From assembly GCF_000718325.1 (NCBI RefSeq), contig NZ_JOFV01000006.1, positions 186,001 to 250,000 of the forward strand: a stretch of 64,000 nt of DNA. The letters are read 5' to 3'. Position 1 is the stretch's first letter. The number at the start of each line of letters is the position of its first letter. A program made the translations under genes and the position numbers. This document shows positions 1 to 8,589 of this stretch, piece after piece. Under the pieces are notes generated by a model. It worked only from the letters and a program-made list of their open reading frames with translations, made no database searches and was not told the DNA's origin. The DNA is from Oerskovia turbata (GTDB lineage: Bacteria; Actinomycetota; Actinomycetes; Actinomycetales; Cellulomonadaceae).

Positions 1-1546
1 GCCCCAGCATCAGCGGGTCGACGACGAGGTTCAGGCGGACGCGGTCGTACAGCTCGATCTCGGACGACGCCGTACGGATGACGTCGGAGGCGGGCATGGG
101 CTGACGGACGCGACGGCCCGAGTCGATGCCCGCGAGCACGAGGAGCGACTCGGCGTTGCGGCGCATACGGGTCGCGAGGTGGTCGAGGCGGAAGAGGTTC
201 GACAGCGTGTTGGCGTCTTCCTCGGAACGCTCGAGGTCGTCGAGGAACGCCAGCTGGCGATTGAGCAGCACCTGGTCACGACGAGCCACGTTGACGAACA
301 TCTCGGCGATCGAACCACGCAGGGCCGCCTGCTCGCGGGCCACCTGGATCGTCGTGGAGTTCACGTCGTTGAACGCGTTCGCGAGCTGACCGACCTCGTC
401 GCTCGACTCGACCGTGATGGGCTGGATGTTGATGCCCGGTCCCTGACCCGGCACCGAGACCTGCTCGACCATGCGCGGGAGCTGGTCCCGGACGTCCTGG
501 GCCGCGCTCGTGAGACGGCGCAGAGGGTTCACGATCTGGCGGGCGATGGCGCCTGCCACGAAGATGCTGGCACCGAACGCGACGAGCGTCACGAGGATCG
601 TCAGGACGGCTCGTGTCACGGCCGCGGCGGCGATGTCCGACGCCATCTCGCCGGCGTCCTTGCGGACGTCGTCACGGACCGGGGTGATGTTCGCGAGGTC
701 GTTGGCGGAGGCCGTGGCCCAGTCCTCCTTGTTCGTCACGCCCACTGCCGCGTTGGCCGCGAGCGAGTCTCGCAGGTTGACGTAGGAGCCGATCGGGGAG
801 GGGATCGCGAGGCCGGTGCGCAGCCCGCGCACCTCCTTGCGGGCGGCCGCGGCCTTGGTCTGGCCCTCGCTGACGATGCGGGCGGCGCGTTGGGCGTCGT
901 CGAGCACACCCGGCGTGACCGTGCCGCCGTTCGCCTGGTCCTGGGCGATGTCCTGGAAGAGGAACGAGACGACGGGGAGCTCGAGCGCGACCTGGCTCAT
1001 GAGGACGTTCGACGCGACGTACGCGTCGAGGACCTGGGCCAGTCCGCGGTCCTGCGCGGTGTCGGCCAGCACGCGGGGGACGTCGAGCGCGTCGTCGATC
1101 AGCGTGTTGTAGGACGACGTGAAGCCGAGCTCCTGGATCGTCTTGTTGTCGATCTTCTTGCGGAGCGCCTCCAGCTCGTCGCGGTCCTTGACGGTCGCGT
1201 CGACGGCCCGGGTCACGCGGGGGTCCAGCATGGACATGTTGACGTCGCCGTACACGCGGTCACGTCGGTCGAGCGCCTTGTCGGTCTCGGCTCGCGCCTC
1301 CTCGACCAGCGCGTCGGCGTTCTCGACGCCACGCACCCGCTGGAGCTCTGCGGCGCGCTCGGCGGCCACGGCCTTCCCGGCGACGTCCTGGGAGGCGAAG
1401 GCCTCCACCAGGGCGACGGTCTGGTTGGCCACGCGCGCCTCGTTGATCGCCTGAACCGAGAAGACCGTTGCGGCCAGGAACAGGACGAAGACAGGCAGCG
1501 CGAGTGCCGCAAGGATCTTCCCGCGAACGCTCAACCTGCGGAGCAT
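1..1546 (-). CDS. Sensor histidine kinase with nitrate/nitrite-sensing (NIT) domain, 5' part only
   Basis: The ATG at 1546 follows a GGAGAG ribosome site. The frame stays open to the left edge, so only about 515 N-terminal residues are present. The protein opens with a membrane segment (about residues 10-30). A long helical extracytoplasmic region follows, rich in Glu/Arg and with a QRVRG-type start, as in the NIT domain of large actinobacterial sensor kinases. A second membrane segment lies near residues 310-335 and leads into a HAMP-like stretch (ARQIVNPLRRLTSAAQ) and the ANAFNDVNSTT region. The start of the dimerisation helix (RRNAESLLVLAG) is at the edge. The catalytic ATPase domain lies outside the window. 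In actinobacteria such kinases often head small roadblock/GTPase operons (conservons), which would lie to the left. The domain call is firm and the ligand is inferred. Confidence 0.85.
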   Translation of the reverse strand, partial: MLRRLSVRGKILAALALPVFVLFLAATVFSVQAINEARVANQTVALVEAFASQDVAGKAVAAERAAELQRVRGVENADALVEEARAETDKALDRRDRVYGDVNMSMLDPRVTRAVDATVKDRDELEALRKKIDNKTIQELGFTSSYNTLIDDALDVPRVLADTAQDRGLAQVLDAYVASNVLMSQVALELPVVSFLFQDIAQDQANGGTVTPGVLDDAQRAARIVSEGQTKAAAARKEVRGLRTGLAIPSPIGSYVNLRDSLAANAAVGVTNKEDWATASANDLANITPVRDDVRKDAGEMASDIAAAAVTRAVLTILVTLVAFGASIFVAGAIARQIVNPLRRLTSAAQDVRDQLPRMVEQVSVPGQGPGINIQPITVESSDEVGQLANAFNDVNSTTIQVAREQAALRGSIAEMFVNVARRDQVLLNRQLAFLDDLERSEEDANTLSNLFRLDHLATRMRRNAESLLVLAGIDSGRRVRQPMPASDVIRTASSEIELYDRVRLNLVVDPLMLG

Positions 1547-1711
1547 ACGAACCTCTCTCCATACCCTGTGACCAGCGGATCGTCGTGAGGTCCGGTCGGC
1601 TGCGACCATCCCCCACTCGCCAGACGTGCGTACTAACTATCGGTGCACTTGCCCCAGGGACCTAATCCGGTCATCCAGGGCAGGCAGAGGGCTTCGTGGA
1701 GGATCCCGACG

Positions 1712-2734
1712 ATGCCCGACACCCGCCCTCACCCACGAGGCCGTAGTGTCTTTCGCGTGCGAGCCGTCACGATAGCCGCCCCGGGTGGCCCAGGGGAACT
1801 CACCGTGTCCGACCTCCCTGACCCCGTCCCGGGTCCGGACGAGGTGCTGATCGACGTCGTCTCGAGTGGCGTGAACCCTGCTGACCTGCTACAACGCGCC
1901 GGAAAGTACCCCCCGCCAGCGGGTGCGCCGGTCTGGCCCGGTCTGGAAGTTTCTGGGGTGATTTCGTCCGTCGGGTCCCGTCTCACAGGGTGGGACGTCG
2001 GTGACGAGGTCGCCGCTCTGCTCGACGGGGGCGGGTACGCGGAGAAGGTCTGCGTCCGCGCGTCCCAGGTCCTCCCCCTGCCGCGCGGCGTCTCGCTCGT
2101 CGACGGCGCCGCCCTCCCCGAGGCGGTGTGCACCGCGTGGAGCAACCTGGTCGACGTGGGTCGCCTCACGCGCGGCGACGTGCTGCTCGTGCACGGCGGG
2201 TCGGGCGGGGTCGGCTCGGTCGCGACGCAGATCGGCGCCGCGCTCGGCGCACGCGTCGTCACGACCGCGGGCGGACCCGAGCGCGTGGCCCGCTGCCGCA
2301 CGCTGGGAGCCGACGTCGCCGTCGACCACCGCACCCAGGACTTCGTGGCCGCGGTGCGCGAGGCCTCGGGCGGCGCAGGTGCGGACGTGGTGCTCGACGT
2401 CGTCGGGGCCGCGTACCTGACCGACAACCTCCGGGCGCTCGCCACGGGCGGGCGGCTGGTGGTGATCGGGATGCAGAAGGGACGTCGCGGCGAGCTCGAC
2501 CTGGGCGTGCTGCTCGCCAAGCGTGCGACCGTCGCCGGGACGACGCTGCGCGCCCGTCCCGCGCAGGAGAAGGCCCGGCTGGTCCGCGACGTGCTGACGC
2601 ACGTGTGGCCCCTGGTCGAGCAGGGACGGGTACGACCCGTGGTCCACGCGCGGCTGCCGCTCGACCGCGCAGCCGACGCGCACCGCCTCATGGAGTCGGG
2701 CGAGGTGTTCGGCAAGGTCCTGCTCGTGCCGTGA
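1712..2734 (+). CDS. NAD(P)H-quinone oxidoreductase, zinc-free MDR family
   Basis: Predicted NADPH:quinone reductase of the medium-chain dehydrogenase/reductase superfamily, cytosolic, reducing quinones or enones. The N-terminal GroES-like half (SSGVNPADLLQRAGKYP) is followed by a Rossmann domain with the nucleotide loop HGGSGGVGSVA, then RPVVHARLPLDRAADAH and the C-terminal GKVLLVP typical of QOR/PIG3 proteins. No zinc-binding cysteine cluster is visible. I chose the ATG at 1712 because GGAGG lies 9 bases upstream, giving 340 residues. Most relatives start at the sequence VRAVTI, so the GTG at 1757 is a possible alternative. It stands alone, divergent from the NIT kinase. Confidence 0.88.
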   Translation: MPDTRPHPRGRSVFRVRAVTIAAPGGPGELTVSDLPDPVPGPDEVLIDVVSSGVNPADLLQRAGKYPPPAGAPVWPGLEVSGVISSVGSRLTGWDVGDEVAALLDGGGYAEKVCVRASQVLPLPRGVSLVDGAALPEAVCTAWSNLVDVGRLTRGDVLLVHGGSGGVGSVATQIGAALGARVVTTAGGPERVARCRTLGADVAVDHRTQDFVAAVREASGGAGADVVLDVVGAAYLTDNLRALATGGRLVVIGMQKGRRGELDLGVLLAKRATVAGTTLRARPAQEKARLVRDVLTHVWPLVEQGRVRPVVHARLPLDRAADAHRLMESGEVFGKVLLVP

Positions 2735-2834
2735 GAACGAGAAGGAGCGCGAGCACGACCCCTGCGCCTCGTGCCGTGCGCGATGCCGGGCCCCGGCCGT
2801 CGCGCACGGCGGCTGTTCGGGACAGACTGGGTCC

Positions 2835-3509
2835 ATGAGCGACGACGCACGAGGCGACCTGCCCACCGAACCGTCCGGGCAGCCCGCTCCCCCGCAGCGC
2901 GGGCGCGAGCAGGACGGGCGCGAGCAGGACGGGCGCACAGTCGACGGGGGGAAGCACGGGTACACGGTCGTCGCCCCGGACGGGAGCGAGGTCCCGTCCG
3001 GGGACGACACGAGCCCGGACCAGGTGCGCGAGGAGCGTGACCCGGGAGCGGCCGTCGAGGAGCCCGCGAAGGTCATGCGCATCGGCGGCATGATCAAGCG
3101 GCTGCTCGAGGAGGTGCGCGACTCACCGCTCGACGAGGCGGCCCGCAGCAGGCTCGCCGAGATCCACGAGCGGTCGCTCAAGGAGCTCGAGGAGGGGCTC
3201 TCGCCCGAGCTCGTCGCGGAGCTGCACCGCATCTCGCTGCCCTTCACCGACGACGCCGTGCCGTCCGACGCCGAGCTGCGTGTCGCGCAGGCACAGCTCG
3301 TGGGGTGGCTCGAGGGGCTGTTCCACGGCATCCAGACCGCCCTGGTGGCGCAGCAGATGGCCGCGCAGGCGCAGCTCACGCAGATCCGCCGCGCGCTGCC
3401 GCCGGGGACGATCCCGGTGCCCGGCATGCCGGGCCAGACCGGGCACCCCGGGCATCCCGCGCAGCGCGAGGGGGACGACTCGCGCCCGTCGCCCGGGCAG
3501 TACCTCTGA
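2835..3509 (+). CDS. bpa: Bacterial proteasome activator Bpa
   Basis: A 224-residue protein of the Bpa (DUF2587) family, the ATP-independent ring that opens the actinobacterial 20S proteasome gate and delivers unfolded or specific substrates. Residues 1-75 are a charged, disordered tail with a short direct repeat (GREQD twice). The helical core (about 80-200) contains KVMRIGGMIKRLLEEVRDSPLD and LVGWLEGLFHGIQTALVAQQMAAQ. The protein ends in GQYL, the conserved C-terminal motif by which Bpa docks into proteasome pockets. The start ATG is at 2835. No proteasome genes are in the window, as expected because bpa is usually unlinked from the prcBA cluster. The identification rests on the core motifs plus the intact GQYL tail. 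Confidence 0.93.
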   Translation: MSDDARGDLPTEPSGQPAPPQRGREQDGREQDGRTVDGGKHGYTVVAPDGSEVPSGDDTSPDQVREERDPGAAVEEPAKVMRIGGMIKRLLEEVRDSPLDEAARSRLAEIHERSLKELEEGLSPELVAELHRISLPFTDDAVPSDAELRVAQAQLVGWLEGLFHGIQTALVAQQMAAQAQLTQIRRALPPGTIPVPGMPGQTGHPGHPAQREGDDSRPSPGQYL

Positions 3510-3543
3510 GGACCGCCCGCGCAGCCCTCCTCCGGGTGACGGG

Positions 3544-4437
3544 CTACGCGGGCGGCGGGTCGGTCCGCTGGGCGGTCATCGCGATCGCGCCGGAGACGAG
3601 CAGCAGGCCGACGAGCTCGAGCCACGAGGGGAGCTGCTGCAGCACGACGGCGCCGATCACCACCGCGGTCGCCGGCAGCATCGCGAGGAGCACGGAGAAC
3701 GTCGCCGCGCTGACGCGCCGCAGGATGAGCTGTTCGAGCACGTAGGGCACGACGGACGAGCAGACGGCGATCCCGACGACGGCGAGCAGCAGCGTCCAGT
3801 CCTCGAGCACGGCGCCCGACGACGGCGCGAGGAAGGGCGCGAACACGAGCGCCCCGGCGGTCATCGCCACGGACAGCGACGTGACCCCGGACCCCGCGAG
3901 CGCGACGCGGCGCCCCAGCAGGATGTACGCGGCCCAGCAGGCGGCCGCGATGCCGATCGCGACGAGCCCGATCACGACGTCCCCCCGCGGGATGTCCGAC
4001 GTCAGCGTCACGCCCGCGAGCAGCACGACGCCGACGGCCGCGACCGCGATGCCGCCGCGCTCGCGCCAGCCGCGCCCGGTGATCGCGGCGACGGCGACGG
4101 GGCCGATGAACTCGATCGCGACCGCGGAACCGAGGGGCAGGTGGTCGATCGCGACGTAGAACGTCACGTTCATCGCGGCGAGCGCCACGCCGAACACCGC
4201 GGCCCACGCGAGCGTCCGCCACGTCCACCGCTGCCGCCACGGGCGGCGCCACGCGAGCAGCAGCACCGCGGCGACGACGATGCGCAGCCAGGCGACCTCG
4301 GGCGCCCCGACGACGGCGAACAACCCGACCGCGATCGCGGCACCGAGGTACTGCGTCAGCCCCGATACGACGAAGAGGGCGGGCGGCGGGATCCGGCCCG
4401 CCACGGCACCGAGGGCACGACCGGGACGCGAAGACAC
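3544..4437 (-). CDS. EamA/DMT-superfamily transporter (RhtA-like)
   Basis: A 297-residue membrane protein with about ten hydrophobic segments arranged as two EamA repeats. The pattern (EFIGPVAVAAI, VPYVLEQLILRRVSAATFSVLLAM) resembles RhtA-type threonine/homoserine exporters, so amino-acid or small-metabolite efflux is the most likely role. The substrate cannot be read from sequence. It starts at a GTG, with TAGGGT exactly six bases upstream, so the mRNA may be leaderless. It is convergent with bpa, with only about 35 bases between the two stops. Confidence 0.87.
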   Translation of the reverse strand: MSSRPGRALGAVAGRIPPPALFVVSGLTQYLGAAIAVGLFAVVGAPEVAWLRIVVAAVLLLAWRRPWRQRWTWRTLAWAAVFGVALAAMNVTFYVAIDHLPLGSAVAIEFIGPVAVAAITGRGWRERGGIAVAAVGVVLLAGVTLTSDIPRGDVVIGLVAIGIAAACWAAYILLGRRVALAGSGVTSLSVAMTAGALVFAPFLAPSSGAVLEDWTLLLAVVGIAVCSSVVPYVLEQLILRRVSAATFSVLLAMLPATAVVIGAVVLQQLPSWLELVGLLLVSGAIAMTAQRTDPPPA

Positions 4438-4793
4438 CAGACGACCCTACGTCGGCGCGAGCGACGCCCGGAACGGCCCGAGCCGGGCCCGACCGGGGTG
4501 CCGGGCGGCGCCGTCGGGCCGCGCGACGAGGCTCACACCGCGGGTGACCCGCCCACCGGAGCCGAGCACCGCCGTCGGGCGACGGACACCACCCCGGCCG
4601 CCCCAGGAGCCCCCACCCCCCACCATCACCCCCTGAGCCCACCACGGCCCCAGGGCGAGACGCTTCGGCACAGGCGAGGGTGGTGCCGGGTGTGCGCGCG
4701 GTCGTGGTCGGGCCTGGCGGGGCTTCGAGGAACGAGGAGCCCTGGAAGACCGCGCGCGCACCCGGCACCACCCCCCACCGGAACCACGAGGCG
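4438..4793. other. Intergenic region with F words and a long hairpin, no gene
   Basis: This 356-bp stretch has no credible coding frame. It holds the promoter of the EamA gene (TAGGGT at 4444-4449), two copies of the recurring word gccgtcggg, a C-rich low-complexity stretch, and the 25-bp-stem inverted repeat annotated separately just beyond the sugar-permease stop codon. Confidence 0.7.
4679..4772. terminator. Long imperfect hairpin after the sugar ABC operon
   Basis: Arms at 4679-4703 and 4748-4772 (beginning ggtggtgccgggtg) are reverse complements over 25 bases with one mismatch. The 44-base loop can form a smaller GGGCT/AGCCC hairpin. It lies 22 bases past the last stop codon of the minus-strand sugar ABC operon, where a terminator is expected. 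There is no U-tract, as is usual in high-GC actinobacteria. Confidence 0.6.
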
Positions 4794-5732
4794 TCACCCC
4801 TTGACGGAACCCGCCAGGAGGCCGCGCACGAAGTACCGCTGCAGCGCCAGGAACACGACGAGCGGCACGATCATCGACACGAACGCGCCCGCGGTGAGCA
4901 GGTGCCAGGCGTTGCCGCGGGTGCCGGCGAGGTCGGCGACCGCGACGGTCAGGGGCCGCGAGTCCTGGTTGGCGAACGTGAGGCCGACGAGGAGGTCGTT
5001 CCACACCCACAGGAACTGGAAGATCGCGAACGACGCGATGGCCGGGACGAGCAGCGGCATGAGGACCTGGAAGAAGATCTTGACGTGCCCTGCTCCGTCC
5101 ATGCGGGCGGCCTCGATGAGCGACGACGGGATCTCCTTCATGAAGTTGTGCAGGAGGAAGATCGCGAGGGGCAGCGCGAAGATCGAGTGGGACAGCCACA
5201 CGGTCCAGAACGTGCCGTTGATGTCGGCGTCGACGTAGGCCGCGAGGAGCGGGATGAGGGTGATCTGGATGGGCACGATCTGCAGCGCGAACACCGCGAC
5301 GAACAGGAGGTTGCGCCCCTTGAAGTCGATCCACGCGAACGCGTAGGACGCGAGGAGCGCGATCGAGATGGGGATGACCACCGCGGGGAGCGTGATGACG
5401 ATCGAGTTGACGAAGAACGACGCGAGGTTGGCGGAGCCGAAGAGGACGTCGTCGTAGTTGTCGAGCGTGAACTGGGGGTCGCTGAGGGTGGTCCACCACC
5501 CGGAGCGGCGGATGTCGAGGGCGGGCCGGAAGGACGTGACGAGGAGCCCGATCGACGGGATCGTCCACAGGATCGCGATGATGATCGCGAGGCCGGACGC
5601 CCACGGGGAGCTGAGCCGGCCCTTGACGGCGATGGCTCGTCGTTCGGCGCGCGAGAGCTTGCCGACGCGCTGGATGTCCTTCGACGCCTCCGCGTCGACG
5701 GATGCGGGCACCGTGGGCGGGACGGCGGTCAT
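4794..5732 (-). CDS. Carbohydrate ABC transporter permease, MalG type
   Basis: Inner-membrane permease of a CUT1 sugar importer, 312 residues with six predicted membrane helices. A cytoplasmic N-tail of about 45 residues precedes the first helix. The ATPase-contact loop EAARMDGAG is present near residue 220. The start ATG overlaps the TGA of the upstream permease gene by four bases (ATGA) and follows a GAGGAGGT ribosome site, so the two permeases are translationally coupled. The usual MsiK-type ATPase is not in the operon. In actinobacteria one unlinked ATPase often serves many sugar permeases. Confidence 0.92.
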   Translation of the reverse strand: MTAVPPTVPASVDAEASKDIQRVGKLSRAERRAIAVKGRLSSPWASGLAIIIAILWTIPSIGLLVTSFRPALDIRRSGWWTTLSDPQFTLDNYDDVLFGSANLASFFVNSIVITLPAVVIPISIALLASYAFAWIDFKGRNLLFVAVFALQIVPIQITLIPLLAAYVDADINGTFWTVWLSHSIFALPLAIFLLHNFMKEIPSSLIEAARMDGAGHVKIFFQVLMPLLVPAIASFAIFQFLWVWNDLLVGLTFANQDSRPLTVAVADLAGTRGNAWHLLTAGAFVSMIVPLVVFLALQRYFVRGLLAGSVKG

Positions 5733-6718
5733 CGGACCTCCTCGGAGAGGCGGAGCTGGCGGACGTTGTAGACCACGATCGGGATGACGAGGACGAACAG
5801 GATGACCGCGAGCGCGGCCCCCAGTCCTTCGTTGGACTGGCGGAAGCTCTGCGTGTAGAACTCGTTCGCCACGACGGACGTCCCGAACTGGCCGCCCGTC
5901 ATGGTCCGGACGATGTCGAAGACCTTGAGCGTTCCCATGGCGATCGTCGTGACGACCACGACGAGCGCGGGCCGGATGCTCGGCACGGTGATGTACCGGA
6001 ACATCCCGACCCCGTGGAGCCCGTCGAGACGTGCGGCCTCGACGATGTCGTCGGGGATGGCCTTGATCGCGGCCGACAGGATGGTCATCGCGAACCCGGT
6101 CTGGATCCAGATCATGACGACGATGAGGAACAACGTGTTGGTCGGCTGGTTGATGAGGAACTGCTGCGGGGGGATGCCGATCCACACGAGGAGCTGGTTG
6201 AGGAGCCCGGTCTGCTGGATGTTCGCCTGGTCGGGGCGGTACTCGTACACGAACTTCCAGATGATCGAGGCGCCCACCATGGAGATCGCCATGGGGAGGA
6301 AGATCAGGCCCTTGGCGACCTTCTCGAACCGGGTGCGGTCGACGAGCACGGCGTACACGAGGCCGATGAACGTCGAGACGATCGGGACGAGGATGACCCA
6401 GATCGCGGTGTTGCGCAGCACGATCTGGAACTGGTCGGTCGTGAACGCCGTGACGTAGTTGTCGAGGCCGACCCACTCCGCGCCCGTGCGGTTCTTGAAC
6501 GACGAGATGATCGTGAGGACCCCGGGGTAGACGAGCCCGCCCACGACGAGCAGGATCGCCGGCCCGAGGAAGCACAGCACGACGACCCAGCGCGGGACGC
6601 GTTTGGGCTTGTCGACCGCGAAGAGCAGGCCGCCCATCACGACGACGAACAGGAGCATCGCGAAGACCATCAGGCCGAGCTTCTCGGCGGTGGTCTCCGG
6701 TGTGGTGAAGAAGTCCAT
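5729..6718 (-). CDS. Carbohydrate ABC transporter permease, MalF/AglF type
   Basis: A 329-residue permease subunit. Two N-terminal helices precede the six-helix core, as in AglF-like permeases for alpha-glucosides. The EAA loop (EAARLDGLHG) sits near residue 225. It pairs with the MalG-type permease downstream through an ATGA overlap. It lies 183 bases after the binding-protein gene, and a strong 16-bp hairpin in that gap probably lowers permease expression relative to the binding protein. Confidence 0.92.
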   Translation of the reverse strand: MDFFTTPETTAEKLGLMVFAMLLFVVVMGGLLFAVDKPKRVPRWVVVLCFLGPAILLVVGGLVYPGVLTIISSFKNRTGAEWVGLDNYVTAFTTDQFQIVLRNTAIWVILVPIVSTFIGLVYAVLVDRTRFEKVAKGLIFLPMAISMVGASIIWKFVYEYRPDQANIQQTGLLNQLLVWIGIPPQQFLINQPTNTLFLIVVMIWIQTGFAMTILSAAIKAIPDDIVEAARLDGLHGVGMFRYITVPSIRPALVVVVTTIAMGTLKVFDIVRTMTGGQFGTSVVANEFYTQSFRQSNEGLGAALAVILFVLVIPIVVYNVRQLRLSEEVR

Positions 6719-6833
6719 GAGGGCCTCCGGTCTGCCCGACGGCGTCGGCGGGCTGGGGCGGTTCGGTCACCCGGGGTCGTGGTCCGGCGGGCGGGGTGCT
6801 GCTCGGTTGGGCGGTCGCCGACGAGGACGTGCT

Positions 6834-6871
6834 GAGCCGGGGCCCGTCGCGTGGACGACGGGCCCCGGCTC
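6834..6871. terminator. 16-bp perfect hairpin between binding protein and permeases
   Basis: Perfect inverted repeat gagccggggcccgtcg / complement with a six-base loop, lying 30 bases past the stop of the minus-strand binding-protein gene. Hairpins here commonly act as partial terminators or 3' stabilisers, so that the binding protein is made in excess over the permeases. Function is inferred from position. Confidence 0.7.
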
Positions 6872-6901
6872 CTCGTGCCTCGTTGCCGAGGTCGACCTCG
6901 A

Positions 6902-8290
6902 TCAGGAGGTCGGCCAGGAGGCCTCGATCTGGTCGACGACCTCCTGCGTGCTGGCCCCGGTGAGCCAGTTGACGATGCCCGTCCAGAACGTCCCGGCGCC
7001 GACGGCGCCCGGCATCAGGTCGGAGGCGTCGAACCGGCTGACCGTCTTGGGGTCGGCGAGGATCTCGGCCGAGAGCTTGTCGAACTCGGTCGAGAGGTTC
7101 TCCGGGTCGAGCCCCTTGTTGGCGCTGACCCACCCGCCGTCGGGCGTGGCCTTGGCCTTGGCGTTGGCCCACTCGGCGCTCGACAGGTACGTCTGGAAGG
7201 CCTGGACCTCGGGGCGGTCGTTGAACGCTGCGACGAACTCGCCGCCGACCTCGACCGGCTTGATGTCGGTCTGGTTGGTGGGCAGGTAGAACGCGAACAC
7301 CTCGCCCTCCTCGGAGACGTCGGTCCCCTCGGGGAACTGCGTCTGGTAGAAGTTCGCGGCGCGGTGCAGGAAGCACGTCCCGTCGAGCAGGCCGAAGCCC
7401 GCGTCGGTCCACGGGGTCGTGGCGATCGAGTCGACGCCGCCGAGGCCTGCGTTGACCATGGCCGGGTCCTTGAGCACCTCGCCGGCGGTGTCGAACGCCG
7501 TGACGACCTGCGGGTCGTTGAAGGGGATCTCGTGCTTGTACCACTGGTCGTAGACGTCGGGGCCGGCGGTGCGGAGCATCATGTCCTCGACGAAGTCGGT
7601 GCCCGGCCAGCCGGTCGCGTCACCGGACTCGACGCCGGCGCACCACGGGAGGGCCCCGTCGTTGTCCTCGGAGTACTGCTTCGACAGCGTCATGAGGTCG
7701 TCCCAGGTCTCGGGGACCTCGTAGCCACCGTCCTCGAAGGCGGCGGGCGAGTACCAGACGTACGACTTGACGTTGGCGCCGAGCGGGGCGGCGTAGAAGA
7801 CGCCGTCGACCGTGCCGTACTCCTTCCAGGAGGCTTCCCAGTTCTCGTCGACGTTCGTCGCGGTCGCGTCGGGTGCCGGGACGATGGTGCCGGTGTCGCG
7901 CACGATGGTCTGGAGGAGGCCGGGCTGCGGCAGGTAGGCGATGTCGGGGGCGTTCCCGGCCTTGACGCGGACGAGGAGCTGGGCCTCGAACTCGCGGGAC
8001 CCCTCGTAGTCGATCGTCACGCCCGTGCAGTCCTCGAACGGCTTGTAGGAGTCCTTCTGGGTCTGTGCCTCCGGGTCGACGATCGAGGTGTAGACGTTGA
8101 CGGAGGTGCCGTCGATGTCGCCGAACTCCTCGTAGGGAGCGCAGTCGATGCTGGCGGCCTCCCCGGTGGAGCCGCCGGTCTCGTCGTCTCCTCCGCTGCC
8201 GCCGCAGGCGGTGAGCACGAGCGCGAGGCTTGCTCCGCCGGCGACGGCCGCGAGGGCACGGCGCTTGGGTGACAGGGTGCTTCTGGTCAT
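6902..8290 (-). CDS. Sugar ABC transporter substrate-binding lipoprotein (AglE-like)
   Basis: A 462-residue extracellular solute-binding protein anchored as a lipoprotein. The signal peptide ends in the lipobox LTAC (about residues 26-29), followed by a Gly/Ser/Asp linker. The mature part has family 1 binding-protein features (EGSREFEAQLLVRVKAGNAPDIAYLPQPG). Two short Cys-containing motifs (DCAPYEEFGD, EDCTGV) resemble AglE alpha-glucoside binding proteins. ATG 8290 follows a GGAGG site seven bases away. The reading frame extends upstream without ribosome sites and was rejected. It is the first gene of the operon and faces the LacI gene across an operator region. Alpha-glucosides are the likely substrate, but this is inference. 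Confidence 0.92.
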   Translation of the reverse strand: MTRSTLSPKRRALAAVAGGASLALVLTACGGSGGDDETGGSTGEAASIDCAPYEEFGDIDGTSVNVYTSIVDPEAQTQKDSYKPFEDCTGVTIDYEGSREFEAQLLVRVKAGNAPDIAYLPQPGLLQTIVRDTGTIVPAPDATATNVDENWEASWKEYGTVDGVFYAAPLGANVKSYVWYSPAAFEDGGYEVPETWDDLMTLSKQYSEDNDGALPWCAGVESGDATGWPGTDFVEDMMLRTAGPDVYDQWYKHEIPFNDPQVVTAFDTAGEVLKDPAMVNAGLGGVDSIATTPWTDAGFGLLDGTCFLHRAANFYQTQFPEGTDVSEEGEVFAFYLPTNQTDIKPVEVGGEFVAAFNDRPEVQAFQTYLSSAEWANAKAKATPDGGWVSANKGLDPENLSTEFDKLSAEILADPKTVSRFDASDLMPGAVGAGTFWTGIVNWLTGASTQEVVDQIEASWPTS

Positions 8291-8589
8291 GACATTCCTC
8301 CACAGCGTTGTGGTGCTGACGTCGCGGTCGGCCCGCGGGTGTCGCGGCCCGTCGTCCTCGACTCGACCGCCCCACTTGCCATGCAAGCGTTTACATCACG
8401 GTTGCGCAAGCGCAGGAGGCCCGTTCGCGAGTAACGATTCCGTTACTCATGACACCTCGCAACCGCTCGAGGTGGTCGCGCTCCCACGGTCGGTGACCTG
8501 CGGAAGCCCCGAGGTGACCAGCGAAACCCCCGCCAGTACGCGAGGAACCACGGCCCCGCCCCGGGACGCACGGCTCGAGCCGAAAGGAG
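8291..8589. other. Sugar operon control region (299 bp)
   Basis: No gene. It lies between the lacI-type stop and the binding-protein start and carries the 14-bp LacI-type operator annotated separately. A second partial half-site-like sequence (gcgcaagcgc) lies about 20 bases away. Confidence 0.7.
8382..8395. promoter_or_regulatory. LacI-family operator (cre-like palindrome)
   Basis: On the minus strand the site reads TGTAAACGCTTGCA. It fits TGNAANCGNTTNCA at every defined position, the palindrome bound by LacI-family regulators with a central CG. It lies about 90 bases upstream of the binding-protein start and close to the lacI-type gene, so that regulator is the natural partner. Confidence 0.8.

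Noticed and set aside
1889..4771. Very long open frame (960 codons) on the minus strand.
   Set aside because: It is a GC-bias shadow of the oxidoreductase and Bpa genes: it is rich in Arg/Pro/Ala and crosses well-supported genes on the other strand.
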